DNA from: Tubiluchus corallicola
Lineage: Eukaryota; Priapulida; Priapulimorpha; Priapulimorphida; Tubiluchidae
DNA length: 64,000 bases
Direction of reading: 5' to 3'
NCBI GenBank assembly: GCA_030141605.1
Contig: JAQGDQ010000192.1
Coordinates: 186,001-250,000 of the forward strand
Positions 28,560 through 41,065 of this stretch are shown here, piece by piece. A program made the position numbers and the translations under genes. Position 1 is the first letter of the stretch. Every line of letters begins with the position of its first letter. Below the pieces are notes generated by a model. The model had not been told where the DNA came from. It searched no databases and saw only the letters and a program-made list of their open reading frames with translations.

Positions 28560-30112
28560 AACATTTCTATACCAAATTCCATGTACCGAATGAAATTATT
28601 TCTGTATCAAACTTACACAAACAGACCCCATAAAAGTGGCGACACCTGATCACAGTAAAAGATTTGTACAATTCTATAAGTATAAGAGGTATTATGCACA
28701 AGCGTTTATAATTTCATAATTGTATAAATATCATCATTCTATATTGCAAAAGCATAGGAACTTTTGAACACATCGACTACATTAATTCGCTCCATTAATA
28801 CAGACATTAAACATTATACAAATTGGCAATCATACATATCTCTGTGTACATTTCGTCCCCATCTGGCTAAAACGGCTTCCGTGTAGGATGAGTAATACTA
28901 TCGGCTGGTTTCCGGAACCTAACCGACACAGAGGCAGGCAGTGCTTACCTATTATTTTCTGGGGACTGCTGTATTATTTCATGACAATGTACAAAGCGTC
29001 ATGTCTACATTGCGATGTTATCATTTCAATATTAAGTTGTCATTATATAATTTTTTATAGTCTGTACAATTTAAAAGATAGTTGCGCTATGTACATAGGC
29101 CTATAATGAGAATCGGGTGAGAATTATTAGCAGGACAAATATTCTGCAAAACGATAATGCACTTTCCTCCTCTTATTATTATGCTGCATTAGATGTCTTC
29201 CTGTATTTTATAAGCTTGATCATGGAGGTCAATTTCCCATGCAATTTGTGCAATGCTGTTAAGGCAGGACACCAAGCATAACTAGTATAATAGAACATAA
29301 ACAAAAACCACAACTAATGTGGGTACTCATTTTAAGCACAATAATAAAAAGGTTGAAATATTACAAGCACTTTCATTTATTATAATTTGAAATTTAATTA
29401 CACGCATGCAAAAGAATAATTTCACTGATAATACGTGGTCTCCTATGTTTAAAACATAAAATGTAAACATAAAATGTTGGAAACATAAAATTTCTTAAAA
29501 TATTTTAACATTTTGTGGCATACAATTACGTTTAGTATATATTCTACTTGGTCTGTTTTATTTAGTTGCGACTTCACCGAAGTCACACACTCTAGCGCAA
29601 GTAGAGAAAATCTCACTAATAAACCTTCTGTTCATTTGGATCGTTTCTCCTTTTTTCATATTTAAACAGGCAAATTGTTTAAATATGCGCAAAATAAGCA
29701 GTTGCTCTTTTTTTTGAAAAGAATTAGGTTCAAAATTTGCCATTTTTCTGGTTTAGACGAGGGGAGTTCAGCGATCAATTCTAGTTATGGAACGCTAGGC
29801 CTGGTTAATACGTAGATGGGTGGGAAATCGCCATCAGCATTCTTCTGAGCAATATCGTCTGCCATACCGCTTTTATGTAGTTTTATCTCTTTGAGGGAGG
29901 CTTTGCATGCATCAGAAGTAAAGATAGCATCTTTTGGATTATATACGGTCATCTTTGACAAAAATGATAGGTACTTGATGTATAGGTAGGTTCATGTACT
30001 ACCACAACTATAATCGTAACCAGTATGTTTTGTCTCTGAATACCACCTTGCTCTGCATCGAACGGCATAAAAAAGACAGTTAAGATTATATACTAGGTGT
30101 GGATTTATTGCT
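28560..30112. other. Intergenic, nothing recognised
   Basis: No exon, RNA or transposon structure found before the LINE remnant. Confidence 0.45.
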
Positions 30113-30540
30113 GTGTCTTACACTATCAGACTTTTAGCTTTGAATATGTTGTCATTAGAAGAGAGAGGAATTCATCATGTATTCCTAGAGTTTCCAGGGG
30201 CATCGCCACAAATTTTATGTAAATCGATCTGTACCGTCAGTAATTCAACATTATTTGCCAATAGAGTTGTCAAGTATTGGAATTCTCTTCCTGAACATGT
30301 AAATGGGTCTCCACTGGGAAATGCCGCCTCCAGTAAATTATTTATTCAAAGATAATGAAAATTGACATTTCAACACATTTGTATTTTTTGCTGACATATG
30401 TAAGTAGTAATTTTATTCTTTGTGTTTCTCCCGTATCCATTTTAATCTGTCTCGTTTATTATTGTATACATTTTGTTTTGTGCAGTGAATTTTTATCGTA
30501 TACATGGATACCTTAAAAAATAAAATAAAAATAAAAAAGT
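30113..30540 (+). mobile_element. Non-LTR retrotransposon C-terminal remnant
   Basis: The frame 30113-30352 reads RLLALNMLSLEERGIHH and later FANRVVKYWNSLPEHV. These match the region after the reverse transcriptase domain of CR1/L2/jockey-type LINEs ('RLxxLxLxSLexRR', then 'NRVVxxWNSLPexVV'). An AT-rich 3' UTR follows and ends in an AAATAAAATAAAAATAAAA tail at about 30516-30537. The RT domain itself is missing. It differs from the LINE tails at 8.6 and 56.9 kb, so at least two families are present. Confidence 0.75.
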
Positions 30541-30967
30541 TACAGTAGCGATTCTTGCGCATAATTGCATGTATAATTTTATTACGAGTTAGTCCCTAAA
30601 AAGAATTGGAAGAAGCACCAAGAATAAAAACAGTAAGCGCCCTATCCTGCAGCACAAAGCGGTGATTAAATTTTCAGATATGCATTAAAGATCTCCCATT
30701 ATCTCCACGTCTCGGCGCGTTAAAAGTTAAGTACTAGCTGACATTTTCTCCAGTCAATATTGCCAAACTATTTTCTCTAAATGACATACTTTTGATGCGA
30801 TTGTGAAAATTGTGTTAGCTTTTTCCAATGCAAACAGTTTGCAGGCGGTTTTAGCAAACTTAGCGAATATTGAATTTTATTAGCACTATACTAAAAACTC
30901 AAAGAAGAAGCTCTAATCAACGTAAACCAACGTTGCGCTCAATCTAAGGAATATTATTTGGACGATA

Positions 30968-31045
30968 AAAAAATTAGCTAATATATAAGTTTAAGCAATT
31001 GCATATAAAAAATTAGCTAATATATAAGTTTAACCAATTGCATAT
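30968..31045. repeat. 39-bp tandem duplication
   Basis: Two head-to-tail copies (30968-31006 and 31007-31045) of a unit containing AAAAATTAGCTAATATATAA, differing by a single base. This is a recent duplication. Confidence 0.9.
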
Positions 31046-31794
31046 ATACCCTACAGGTCTACAAACTAAGTGTATATTAAATGTTACACGTGAAATGAAA
31101 TTGTGTACCAGGTGTAAGTCGTTTAACTTTACCGTGCGACAGAAATACCACCAGTTCCCAGTAAACTATATTATAGGATGCCAAATTGATATTAGTCACG
31201 TTGTGACATAGAACACGAAATAGTGATTTAAATTTAATGGTCGCTTAGCACTAATTAACTTCGTAGCCAAGCATATACCGTGACCACTAACCCCATTCGC
31301 CGTCCCCAAAAATGCAGATAAAATTAATTTTTCTTTGAACATATTATAGTGAAGCAATAGCCAATGAAATTTTTTTCGAGTTTGTCTACTTCAAAAATTT
31401 TTGTGAACAAACAACGCCCGTCGTATTGACACAATATGCAGAGCTACGCCAATCATAGTATATGTCAAAATAATATTATCAAATTGCTTAAATATTACAG
31501 AAAAAGACAAAGACACATGACAGATCGATCACTTGAAAAAGCTCACAGCAGAGACAGAAAGCTCACAAACTGGATATCTTTGCGGCTGACATTGTTTCAC
31601 TCTATTGAAACACGTTCCGAGTTATAAAGTAAAATATTTCAACATAAAAGACAAAAGGAAGAGCACTCATTTCGTGACTTCAAGATCCTCTTTTTGATGT
31701 GATGTGCCTAATTAAGAATTGAAAATTGAAAATCAATCGTTTCTTTATTTCTCCATGATCATGGTACCTAGAGTCACCAGCCTTGCAGGGTAGA

Positions 31795-31866
31795 CACCTT
31801 GGGTAGGAGTTGAGGCAACGTTATAGTGACCCTTGATCTTAGGTCAAAGGGTCAAGTACAGTGAAA
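31795..31866. repeat. Dispersed repeat with AGGTCA half-sites
   Basis: AGGCAACGTTATAGTGACCC is followed by an AGGTCAAAGGGTCAAG block. A related segment lies at 12318-12365. TGACCCTTGA and TCAAAGGGTCA form an imperfect hairpin. AGGTCA-A-AGGGTCA resembles a nuclear-receptor DR1 element, but dispersed repeats often carry this sequence. Confidence 0.5.
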
Positions 31867-33213
31867 ATCGGCCAGTTTTTCGATTACTACTCAAACATCT
31901 GAGTAAATGTGGTTCCAAAATCAAGTCGGCACAGTTTTTCCACAGTCACCAGCAATTGTAGTTATGGTTGTATTGCACAATCTTAAGTTTTGAAAGGAAA
32001 CTGATGCAAGATGTTGTAAGTTTTTCACGTAATTATTAAAAATTTCAGGGTGCAAAAACACATTCCACTTATCACTTCCACCTGTGACACTATTATACAC
32101 GCATGCACTTTGAACAATCTCCATATCTGTAATATATATCTATAATAATTACGTTATCATTCTTGAAATACTTCAGTTTATTGCTTGATGATTGCAGGGT
32201 TACGATATAAACATGACATATTTATTGTACACGTGTCATTGTTGATGTAATAGATGACGTTACGCCTTAATTTATGAACATATTTTGCATAAACAATTTA
32301 CGAGTATTTTGTAACCACATTAGTGTTGTAAATCACATTTTTAAAAACGTTTATCAGTGCCACTGTAGATGCAGCGCTGTGACCAATTTAAATGTTGCAT
32401 GTTGCAAACGTTGATTATTGTGTTTAAAGCAAAATCAGACCCTATCTGAAACAGTATGTCAAAACAATCTACTCTTTAAAATATTGAACGGAAACATACT
32501 ATTTATCAAAAATGACTTACATGAAATACCACACAAACGCAAGATCACGTTCGCGCCACAAGTTCTTCGCAGTTACATGCATTTCACCATTCGCTAGTTA
32601 GACGGGCACTAGCGCCTGCATTTCGGAAATGCGTTGCACAAAAAAGATGCTGTACCTCTCAGTTCAGAGATGTTCGTTTGTGACATACTGCACACGTTTG
32701 ATAGCTCATGCTATCAAAATCTAAACATAGCTGCACAAGGAAGTAATGATCTGTTGACATGGGAAAAGATGAATTTATTTATGTTGTTAAATGTAAAATA
32801 TTCCAATGCGTACATGACTTTCTTTATATCATACTAAACGCTTACAGTCGTTTCTTTATATGAAATGCGTCAATCTTAAATATTCGTACATTAACATTTT
32901 TAACCGTCAATTTATTACTAATATCTAATGTAATGTTGTAACAAAACTTGTTAGCTAATGTAGGTATAGTCAATTCTTACTGTAAATGTTTTGTAAATAG
33001 TGTATACAGTTTGTTGTAGTGAGGATCCTAAATCATGTTTTAAATAGTCTGATCCAATCCCATAATAAATTATGTTTAAACCAATGTAGGGCTCCTACAG
33101 CAGCTACTAGGGAAAATATACTATTACATGTTTCAAAATATGAGAGAATGCCCTCCTAAGACTTGTCATCTTTAACATGAATAAAACATTGAATGCCCTT
33201 TGGCCTCATACCT
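31867..33213. other. Intergenic, nothing recognised
   Basis: No exons, RNA genes or transposon ends were seen. Confidence 0.45.
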
Positions 33214-33351
33214 GATTATTTATTTTCAGGAGCTTTCACCCTAATGGGCCTCATCGGCTGAATAAACTAGCACTGCTAACTCAGTCAGGTGAGTTATATG
33301 CAGCTAATGTGGCCTGTTAGGGCAATAATTAATCTCCTGAAATAAATAATC
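33214..33351. mobile_element. Short foldback/MITE-like hairpin
   Basis: Inverted arms of about 35-40 bp: the left begins GATTATTTATTTTCAGGAG and the right in reverse complement begins GATTATTTATTTCAGGAG. Both continue to CCCTAAnnGGCC. About 60 bp separate the arms. No coding sequence and no clear target duplication. Confidence 0.7.
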
Positions 33352-33908
33352 TATTCAGAGACCATAAAGGCCGTTCAACATTGTATTCATAGTATATGTT
33401 ACATTGAGGTGTCATAACATTAATGTTTGTGTTTGTTATTACACATATTAGGACTGCGACATTGCACTTTTGTTGTGAAAATATTTTTAGAAAAATATTA
33501 TTCAAAGCATTTTTGGATAGTTCATGATATAAGAGAAAAAAATATCTTGGCAATGATATTAATGACAGTTTTTTTTAGAGTTGTGCTGACATTTATTTAT
33601 TTATTTAAACTTTATTTAAGCATCTATTTAAACTTTAGAGGTGTTTTTAGAAAACAATTGACACAGAAGTTTTTTATTCAGAAAATCTTGATTTAATTTT
33701 CAAAATTATGATGATGCTGTGATGACGATGGAATGCACTGAGATATATCAGATAAATTAAGCGTAAAGTAGTTAGTGAAGCTGCCAAGTCCATGGCCAGG
33801 CATTCTAGTTTACAGATATGCATTCACAGAATGAAACAGTCGAACAAACAAAATTATATAAAGTAAAGCAAACCAATGTTAGATTTTATATTTCAAAGTC
33901 AGAATTCA

Positions 33909-33914
33909 TTTATT
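33909..33914 (-). terminator. Polyadenylation signal of APIP
   Basis: AATAAA on the minus strand, about 115 nt downstream of the APIP stop codon. It is the first canonical signal downstream, which implies a short 3' UTR. Confidence 0.55.
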
Positions 33915-34027
33915 TAACTGATAAAAAAATCACTGCACATGATATTAATTGATAATAAAACAATGATATAAAACAAAATGATAACACGATTGGTGTTTAA
34001 CAATAACCTTTATGTTGATGAAATCGA

Positions 34028-37000
34028 TCACTGATTATTAGTCATTTTGTGATCATCCGAAACAAGATCAGTATTTGTTGGCGGTACACCTGGATCCAAT
34101 CCAACAGCTTTCATTTGGCATGCCAAATCAAGGAGGTAGTCATAACATTCAGCCCTAAAGGAAATGGGATGACTTGATAAAAGTTGGACAGAGTCTTGAC
34201 ATTACTTTCATGACAGGTTTGCATGGCTTAAACATGCTGAATAACAGCAAACATGAAAAGTGGCACTAAATATGCAAAATTATCAACAAATGTGCACAGG
34301 CTAAAAAAATAGTGTAGATGTTGAAATGTGTATTAAAACATTCTAATATTTTTGAAAAACTTCTTAATTTGGCAGCCTATTGAATGTGTTTTTACTGAGA
34401 CATCGAAACACATTGCACATTTATATTTACTGTAAGTTAATTATTTTCATTTCAAATTATTTGCAGATTATTTATACATCTGGAGGATTAAACAATAAGT
34501 TTCTACTCACATCGTTTTAGCATCTTGCCAAGTGTCACCCCAAACATAAATGCCATGTCTTCGGACTAGTACGGCACATGTTTCAGGATACTTGTGCATA
34601 ACCTTTTCCATGTCGCTCTGTAAATTGAACAGAAAAGGTTTTATTAACATACTATTTATTACAAAATTAGCAAAATTTCAAACTTCAAAACAACAGCACA
34701 TACCGTCAGGGAGAAAAAAGCAAATGGGCAATCATTACATGAACCACAGTGTAGCAACCAATTTTGGACACAGGTGTATATGCAACCATACATGTATTAT
34801 ATTAAATGTTGCAAAATGATTACAGATAAATGCATGCAGAAAGTTTGAAATCAGGCAAACAGATAAAATCAAAGATTGAAAATTCTTTGGGATTATAACA
34901 TTTTATAGATACGTACTACACCACAGATGCCCTGACATAACTGTACTCGAGAAATAAGACAAGAAAGAGGTATTCATAATTGACATAACAGCACCATGGG
35001 ATGTAAACATTAGTACTAAACATGTAAAGAAGGTTGAAAAATATAGTGATCTAACAGTTGAGGTAGGATGAATACTGCAAAAGCAAATTACTGTTGTACC
35101 AGTAATAGCAGTGTGCTCAGACGTAACGAGGGAATTCTAGAAAATGCACTCGAAAGATTAGCAACCACAGAGGAGTGAAAATGGCCGGAGGTACAGAAGT
35201 AAGCCATTTTGGGTTCAGCATACATCAGGAGACTCTATTGTAGACAAAGAGCTTAGAATCTTGGTTAGACTCCACTTTGTAAGTGATGACAAACCAACTG
35301 AGCTGTGAAATTATACAATAATAATGATGACGATGATCATAACAACTGCGAACATCATAAAAGATATAAGATATAAGAAGATCTTAGATCTTATATCTTC
35401 TATGATGTTCGCAATGGTTATAATTGGTCATCAGTATTTACTGAACCGAGAGAAATTGGTAATTAGAATGACTTAATTAATTATTTATTTAACTAGTTAT
35501 TTGATTGATTTATTTACTTTCTTATATGCTTTCTTATTCATTGGCTGCAAAACTCTGTCATTTACTCATTGGGAAGGTGAAAAATCCGGTTTCGTTATTG
35601 TCTGCGCAAAGATCAGTAGTATTTTCATGCAAACTTTCAGCCTCCTATGATGAAAACTGTAGCCTGTGATAGCTTTCAAAGATAAACGTGACAATAACAA
35701 TACCACGACCGACCACGACCAACACCAACAACAATGCCACCACCAACAATACCGACGACGATGACAGCAACAGCAGCAGCAGCAGCAGCAACAACAACAA
35801 CAATTAACTATGTTTATTAAAATTTTGCACACTATCCATATTTTGAGCTTTTAAAGAATCATCTGGTGTATTGTTTTCCTCTACTTCATTCTTCTTAACA
35901 ATGTGACAATTTTTTATAGTTTTGATATTTTCAGCTGCTCAGCAGAGGCTTAAAATATTAAGCAGAACACAAATTTAATGTTGTTTTTACTTGTTACTGT
36001 AAATTGATTTTTGCAGCTGCCACACTCAGCAATAGGCTGAATCAGTCATTCTTGAACACATCTTTTTATATTCAACAGATTGTCCTCGCTAGCATTGAGA
36101 ACACTGTCACTGAGTGTGTCAGCAAGCAGTGACTGTGTAAAAATGACAGAGACAGTGAAATTTGAGTGTCATTCAACTTCGATGATTTCAAGCACAGTTT
36201 CATTTTCATCAGTGCTGGCCATCAGTTTTATCAAATTTCATACATGAACAGACTGTAAGAATGAAAACTAATGACTCAGCTATAACAGCAACAGCAACAA
36301 CAGACAAACACCAAAGATTATTCACAGAAAACGCAAACAATAAAATAACAACAACGGAAAAGAACTAAAGTTGTGCACTGGGATTTGTTTGCAACAATGT
36401 TTGCGGCAACTTATGTAGGTGTGCCTACAAATAGAAAAGCAAAAGCAGCAGCGAATGTAAAATTACTAAATCTCTTCCTGAATATTACCACAGTATAATA
36501 ACACAATGAGGGAGAAATGCCAAATACAGGTGCAAATGTTGTTCACCTTTATATATCATATCATCATTGAAGTGAGACTTGCACTAAATACAGTAAATTG
36601 CTTACAGGAAATGAAAAGACATTGAGTTCATTATACTGCTATCACTGAAAACTTAAAAATTTGCAAAAGAAATTTACGAAAAAACTGCCTGCAGAGCATA
36701 AGGTTACTTTATACTACCACTGTATGGAAATTTTTAGGTGCTGTGGTAGCTGCCATCCACTTGAAAACTATGACATAACTGGTGGACTGTGACTTTTCAT
36801 AAGTGCATCGTGGCTTTCAGTAAGCGCGCGCTCCTTAAACTAGTTCAAACTTCTGCAGCTTACCTAATGTTCAGCCAAAATATCACAAAATTAGCTAATT
36901 TTTTTTTGTGGAACTTACGCCTTTGACGCAAATTGACAATGAGCTGTTTTTCTTCAGTCGATGAATGATGTCATTGGTGGAAGAAAGAACATTCAAAATG

Positions 37001-40000
37001 GAAGCACCCAAGCGCAAAATGATCGCAGCTTTATAAAGTGATTTTGTTAATCACACAAACTACTCATCCAACTTTTATTACTAATTCCTTCTAAAAATAT
37101 TTGCAAACATTGAAATAAGCCTAACTTCCCAGAAGGCTTGGCCTTTCGTTTAAATACGTAACCAATAATTTTATCTTAGTGGTATCTCCTAAAGACAATG
37201 CGAAACAAGGACTACACAGAAAAAAACCTAAACTTTGCTAGTAGTGAAGCTCTATGATCACAAGACAAATTTGCAAGAAACTTGACCTACTTGCAAATCT
37301 GCTTCTTCAGCCGTATTTTCAATGATAGGTATCCTAATGACGTCGTCATAGCGAAAGTGTCCACCCGACTTGTTCTTTTTGATTCCTTTTATCATTTCTA
37401 AATGCGTTAACTGAATTTCAGCACAGGGAAAGACTAAGGTCGCCATCACACAATGTTTTGAATGTGAATGTATAACAGCACCTGCATCTAAATATCGTAA
37501 ATCAAAATCAGTAACAACTCATAGGTACGATTGGTGCATACCTGGCCACCAGAACACAGTGAGAAGTACATCAGATTTCATCATTAATTATGTAATTTAT
37601 ATACAAATAAACAAAAGCAAAACTCAGATTATGAAGCAAATCAAAATGGCAAGACAAACCTGCTTTTAGAGTTCCTTTGCTTGTGTGTAATTCAAAAACA
37701 ATAACTACGTGAACCCCAACATTACCACAAACTCTATCAAATCCCCTAAGCAGTTTAAGTGACATGTCTGCTACTTAATCACTAGCAAAAACACCAAGTA
37801 CTTACTTCGAAGAGTATAAGCATTCATAAACAGTGGTGTGCATTGACTTTTCTTAAGTTTCTTTGCCGGAGGTGGTTCACTTATGTCTGTTCCATCCAAG
37901 GTTGATATGAAGAGGTCATCAGGCTGAAAAAGTTTTTTAATCTTTTTTTCAACAGTTGGTTTTGATCAAGCAAATCTGATTAAACATATTTTGCCAGCCA
38001 AAACAAGATACTGTAACAATCTACTTGCTAGTGTTTACGATATGCCATGTGCTTTACAATATTCAAAATTCAGAACTTGAGCCAAAAAAATAGTCTGGAC
38101 ATAAACATGCAAATACGAAACCTTTAGTAAAAATATTACTTAAAACTCTAATTAATGTATGACCAAAATTTTTAATTAAAATTTTCATATTTTATTCCCA
38201 CCTAGTCTTTTTTTGTGAGATCTACAGTAAGGCTGTAAGCATCAAATCATCATTCAATCAAATAAAAGCAAATTTTTTTAAGCAAACCTGTTATCGATGC
38301 TGCTGATTAGCAAGAAAATCAAATGCTGAGACAATTTCTGCAAATGCGAGTGCACAACAGCTACACTCATTGTACACAGATGAAGTGTTCATTATTTTAA
38401 CAGGAGAATCGATGCAATATACAATTTATTTATGCTCTCAAAGTGATATACACTTGAAAACGAAAAAGGGCAGTCTTGTGTGTTAGTTACGGTATTTGTT
38501 AATTATCGCATTGTTTTTATACATACATATCGTTACAAGTAATAAACATAGCTGAGCATGATATTAAATGAATAGTTCAATTTTACTGCAGTATTAAGCA
38601 CATAATTGAAAACTAGCAATATAACCTACCTGAATGCATTCTTTCTGGACACCTGAAGGTGCAATGAATATTTCACTTCTAGAATAAATGAAAACATTAA
38701 TGCTTATCAATTCAATTATAAATAAAAGAAATGAAAACACTTTATATTTTTTGTGTAAAGGTATAAAAAGTGTGTACACGAATAATGTACTAAAAGTCAA
38801 TTTACTTGTAATATTTATTGACACTAACACTATACTGCTGTGTAAACAAGTACCCTTCTGGAGTCTCTGTTACTGTGTTGATAGCTTACATACTTACCAG
38901 ATCTGATTGTGATGTAATCAGTTATTAAATACAAAGGGCTGAGAAAGTAAGAAAGTACCCTTTTGGAATTACAGCAGAAATTTAGATTTTAGGGCTATGT
39001 CACACATTTAATATGCATGTGTACAATTGCATAGATATCAGTATTGAAAACCACATTCAATTTCACAAAGAAATGGTTGAGAAGTAGTATTTTTGAAATT
39101 TTTGTGACTTGGTAACATCATTAGCACACATCAGTTATAATAGTCTCTCTACTTAACACGAATGAGTATAAACTGAATTAAAGTGGCAAAAGTTACGACA
39201 AAATGTTAACCGTGGTTTTTTTCAGAGGACAGAACAATAGGGATATTTAAGTACCACAAACAGTTTCTACTGTTGTACCAAAATTTAAATGGTCATTCAG
39301 CTCAGGGTTCCTGATTTGATTGGTTAGTCAATTCAAAGTCCTTGGTTCATTCCTTAGTATCGATCTCGACAAAGGAGGTATAGCTCAGCGGTAGGGTGCA
39401 CGCTTCCCACCTAGGAGGTTGTCATTCAATTCCAAGTGAGTCACGCCAAAAACTTAAAAAGGTACTGCTGGTTCTTTGATCAAGCTTGCAGCTTTATTGA
39501 AGTAACATGCGAGTAATAATAATAATAATAATAATAATTAAAATATGCAATAATAACAATAGCAGGGCCACCACCTAGGAAATAAACACAGAATTATTTG
39601 CCCTGGTCTAATTCCTAAAGAAGCTTATTATTAAGGTTCTCTATGTCTTAAGCTCAGTCTAAAATAATGGTAAAATTAACAACAGCAAACTTGATAATAA
39701 TATTCACGTTAAGGTTCTTCTTTACCTGGCATAAATTTAGGTAACAAACAAATGAAACTGTATACACACGCACCCTTGCCGAATACTTATGCCACCACCA
39801 GTTCCCGTAACCCATCCTTGCTTATAGAAATGTCTGCACAACTTTGGTATTAGATTTCGGGGATGCTCCTGAAACAATAAAGTGGCAATCAACTCTCTCC
39901 ACCCAATAAACTGAATAAAGGCAGACATTTATACTATGCAGGGCAAAGTCTCTTAATTCTCTTTCGCCGCTTTGATGTGTTTACTCATTTTTACCCTATA

Positions 40001-40715
40001 TTCTAAATTAGTGGTGAGTGCATGGCCTAACAGTCATGGCAGTCGGTAATGTTTGGCTGTCAGTGAGTGGATGGTGAGCTGCTCTAATTCTCGCTCTTGC
40101 CTGGCTCACTCGCCTGCTAACTCCATTTACTATGAGGATAGATAAGTGTATGCAAATCCGAACATGGCTAGGATGCTGTTGTCAATTCAGTGGTTCATCT
40201 TAGAGGCTCAGTCAATTTGTGTCTCAATTTCAATTTATTTATCTATTTAGATACATGTGACAATAGAACATTATTAATAACAGAATCCATAGTAAGTTGT
40301 GAAGAATGGTTACAGTAGATAAATATAAAACTAGAGAAAGGGTAGCGAGAAAGAAGAAAACGACTAGTCGTGATAATGAGTCAGGTCCCGGTGTCGCCGT
40401 GATCAGGACTTGTCGGTAAGTGATGGATACCAGTTGTAGAATATCGAATTGTATAAAAAATTCCATGCATTTGAAGTTTCTAAATCACCTGAAGGAAGAA
40501 TTGCATCAATAACATTATTATTATTCTTTGTTTGTGATGTTTATAATCAAAACAAAGCATAAAGTACGTTATAAAAATTAGACAAATAAAGCACATAAAT
40601 TATGACGGAATAGCAATTACACACAACTCAGGTACATCCTTGGTACCAAATACCAATCCTTACCAACAAACTTGTTTAATAAACACCATTTTACCTGTGG
40701 TAGCTTAGCATCCAT
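34028..40715 (-). CDS. APIP: Methylthioribulose-1-phosphate dehydratase (APIP/MtnB)
   Basis: Cytosolic zinc enzyme of the methionine salvage pathway. It dehydrates 5-methylthioribulose-1-phosphate to the diketo compound; in mammals it also binds Apaf-1. Seven exons (minus): 40715-40695, 39868-39774, 38678-38630, 37923-37806, 37487-37291, 34617-34511, 34154-34028. All junctions are GT-AG and all phases agree. The joined frame is 237 codons plus stop, against 242 aa in human. Class II aldolase/adducin fold throughout: [10 protein letters not shown] in exon 2, IAPSGVQKE in exon 3, HSHSK (zinc ligands H101, H103), [12 protein letters not shown] (zinc ligand H181), catalytic E125 and substrate-loop C83. 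Each sits 14 residues below its human counterpart, so the enzyme should be active. Exon 1 encodes only seven residues and was placed by splice phase, with ATG at 40715. It is divergent from PDHX. Confidence 0.95.
35334..35431. repeat. Near-perfect 45-bp inverted repeat (hairpin)
   Basis: In the fifth intron counted from the APIP start. Arms of about 45 bp share CGAACATCATAnAAGATATA and meet at a central AGATCTTAGATCT. Predicted to form a long cruciform or RNA hairpin. It may be a foldback element remnant; no target duplication was identified. Confidence 0.8.
35695..35805. repeat. ACC/CAG/CAA triplet-rich tract
   Basis: Intronic. Degenerate ACC/ACA triplets pass into (CAG)n at about 35770-35790 and (CAA)n to 35803. 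The minus-strand poly-Cys frame comes from the repeat. Confidence 0.85.
39374..39540 (+). mobile_element. tRNA-derived SINE with (TAA)n tail
   Basis: The head GGAGGTATAGCTCAGCGGTA contains a good pol III A box, and CATTCAATTCC, about 45 bp on, is a worn B box. The stretch TTCCCAC looks like the anticodon loop of tRNA-Gly(CCC), but the acceptor and anticodon stems do not pair. A roughly 80-bp body follows and ends in (TAA)n at 39514-39538. It lies within an APIP intron, antisense to the gene. Confidence 0.72.
40225..40351 (-). repeat. Dispersed repeat, copy A (retroelement 3' tail?)
   Basis: About 125 bp shared with 41437-41560 in the same orientation. Common blocks are TTTCAATTTATTTATC, AATAGAACATTATTAATAAC, AAGAATGGTTACA and AAAACTAGAGAAA. 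Read on the minus strand it ends GATAAATAAATTGAAAT, which looks like the 3' terminus of a LINE or SINE. It is in the first intron of APIP. Confidence 0.75.
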
Positions 40716-41065
40716 AATATTATCTTAACGAGCGAGTTATCTATAATAGTTAAGTATAATTATAACAACTTTCATTACAACCCAAAAATGTACGGCACAG
40801 GTATCGTGCCAGGAGACAGGAATCTCATGTTATGGTTATACTGTACGTACAGTAACTTTTTACCAGACACCAACAAGTGATAACATTTTATTTATTATAA
40901 AATAGTTATTTGAAAATCAATATGGAAATGTTTTTGAACTAAGCTAATTACTATGCTTTCTATATTTCCCTATCGTAAGTTAGTAATTTAAATTTTTGCT
41001 TTAGCGCAACAACCTTCTGTCTGTTCTGTATCTATTGCCTGGCTGACCCTGGCAGTTTGGCAAAC
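40716..41065. promoter_or_regulatory. Bidirectional APIP-PDHX promoter region
   Basis: 350 bp separate the divergent start codons of APIP (minus) and PDHX (plus), so both transcription starts and 5' UTRs must fit here or overlap. No clear TATA box is fixed. Two dyads are visible: a perfect 14-bp palindrome ACTGTACGTACAGT (40840-40853) and GGCAC-7-GTGCC (40794-40810). A promoter driving both genes is an inference from distance and from the same arrangement in human. Confidence 0.7.

Noticed and set aside
35162-35320. A further tRNA-derived SINE on the minus strand (CAGCTCAGTTGG head)
   Set aside because: A-box-like word only; no acceptable B box and no second copy found in the window.
39374-39446. 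Functional tRNA-Gly(CCC) gene
   Set aside because: Good A box and anticodon-like loop, but acceptor and anticodon stems do not pair, and a SINE body with a (TAA)n tail follows.
41057-41065. Upstream TTG as PDHX start
   Set aside because: ATG at 41066 is in frame nine bases later; nuclear animal genes rarely start at TTG.
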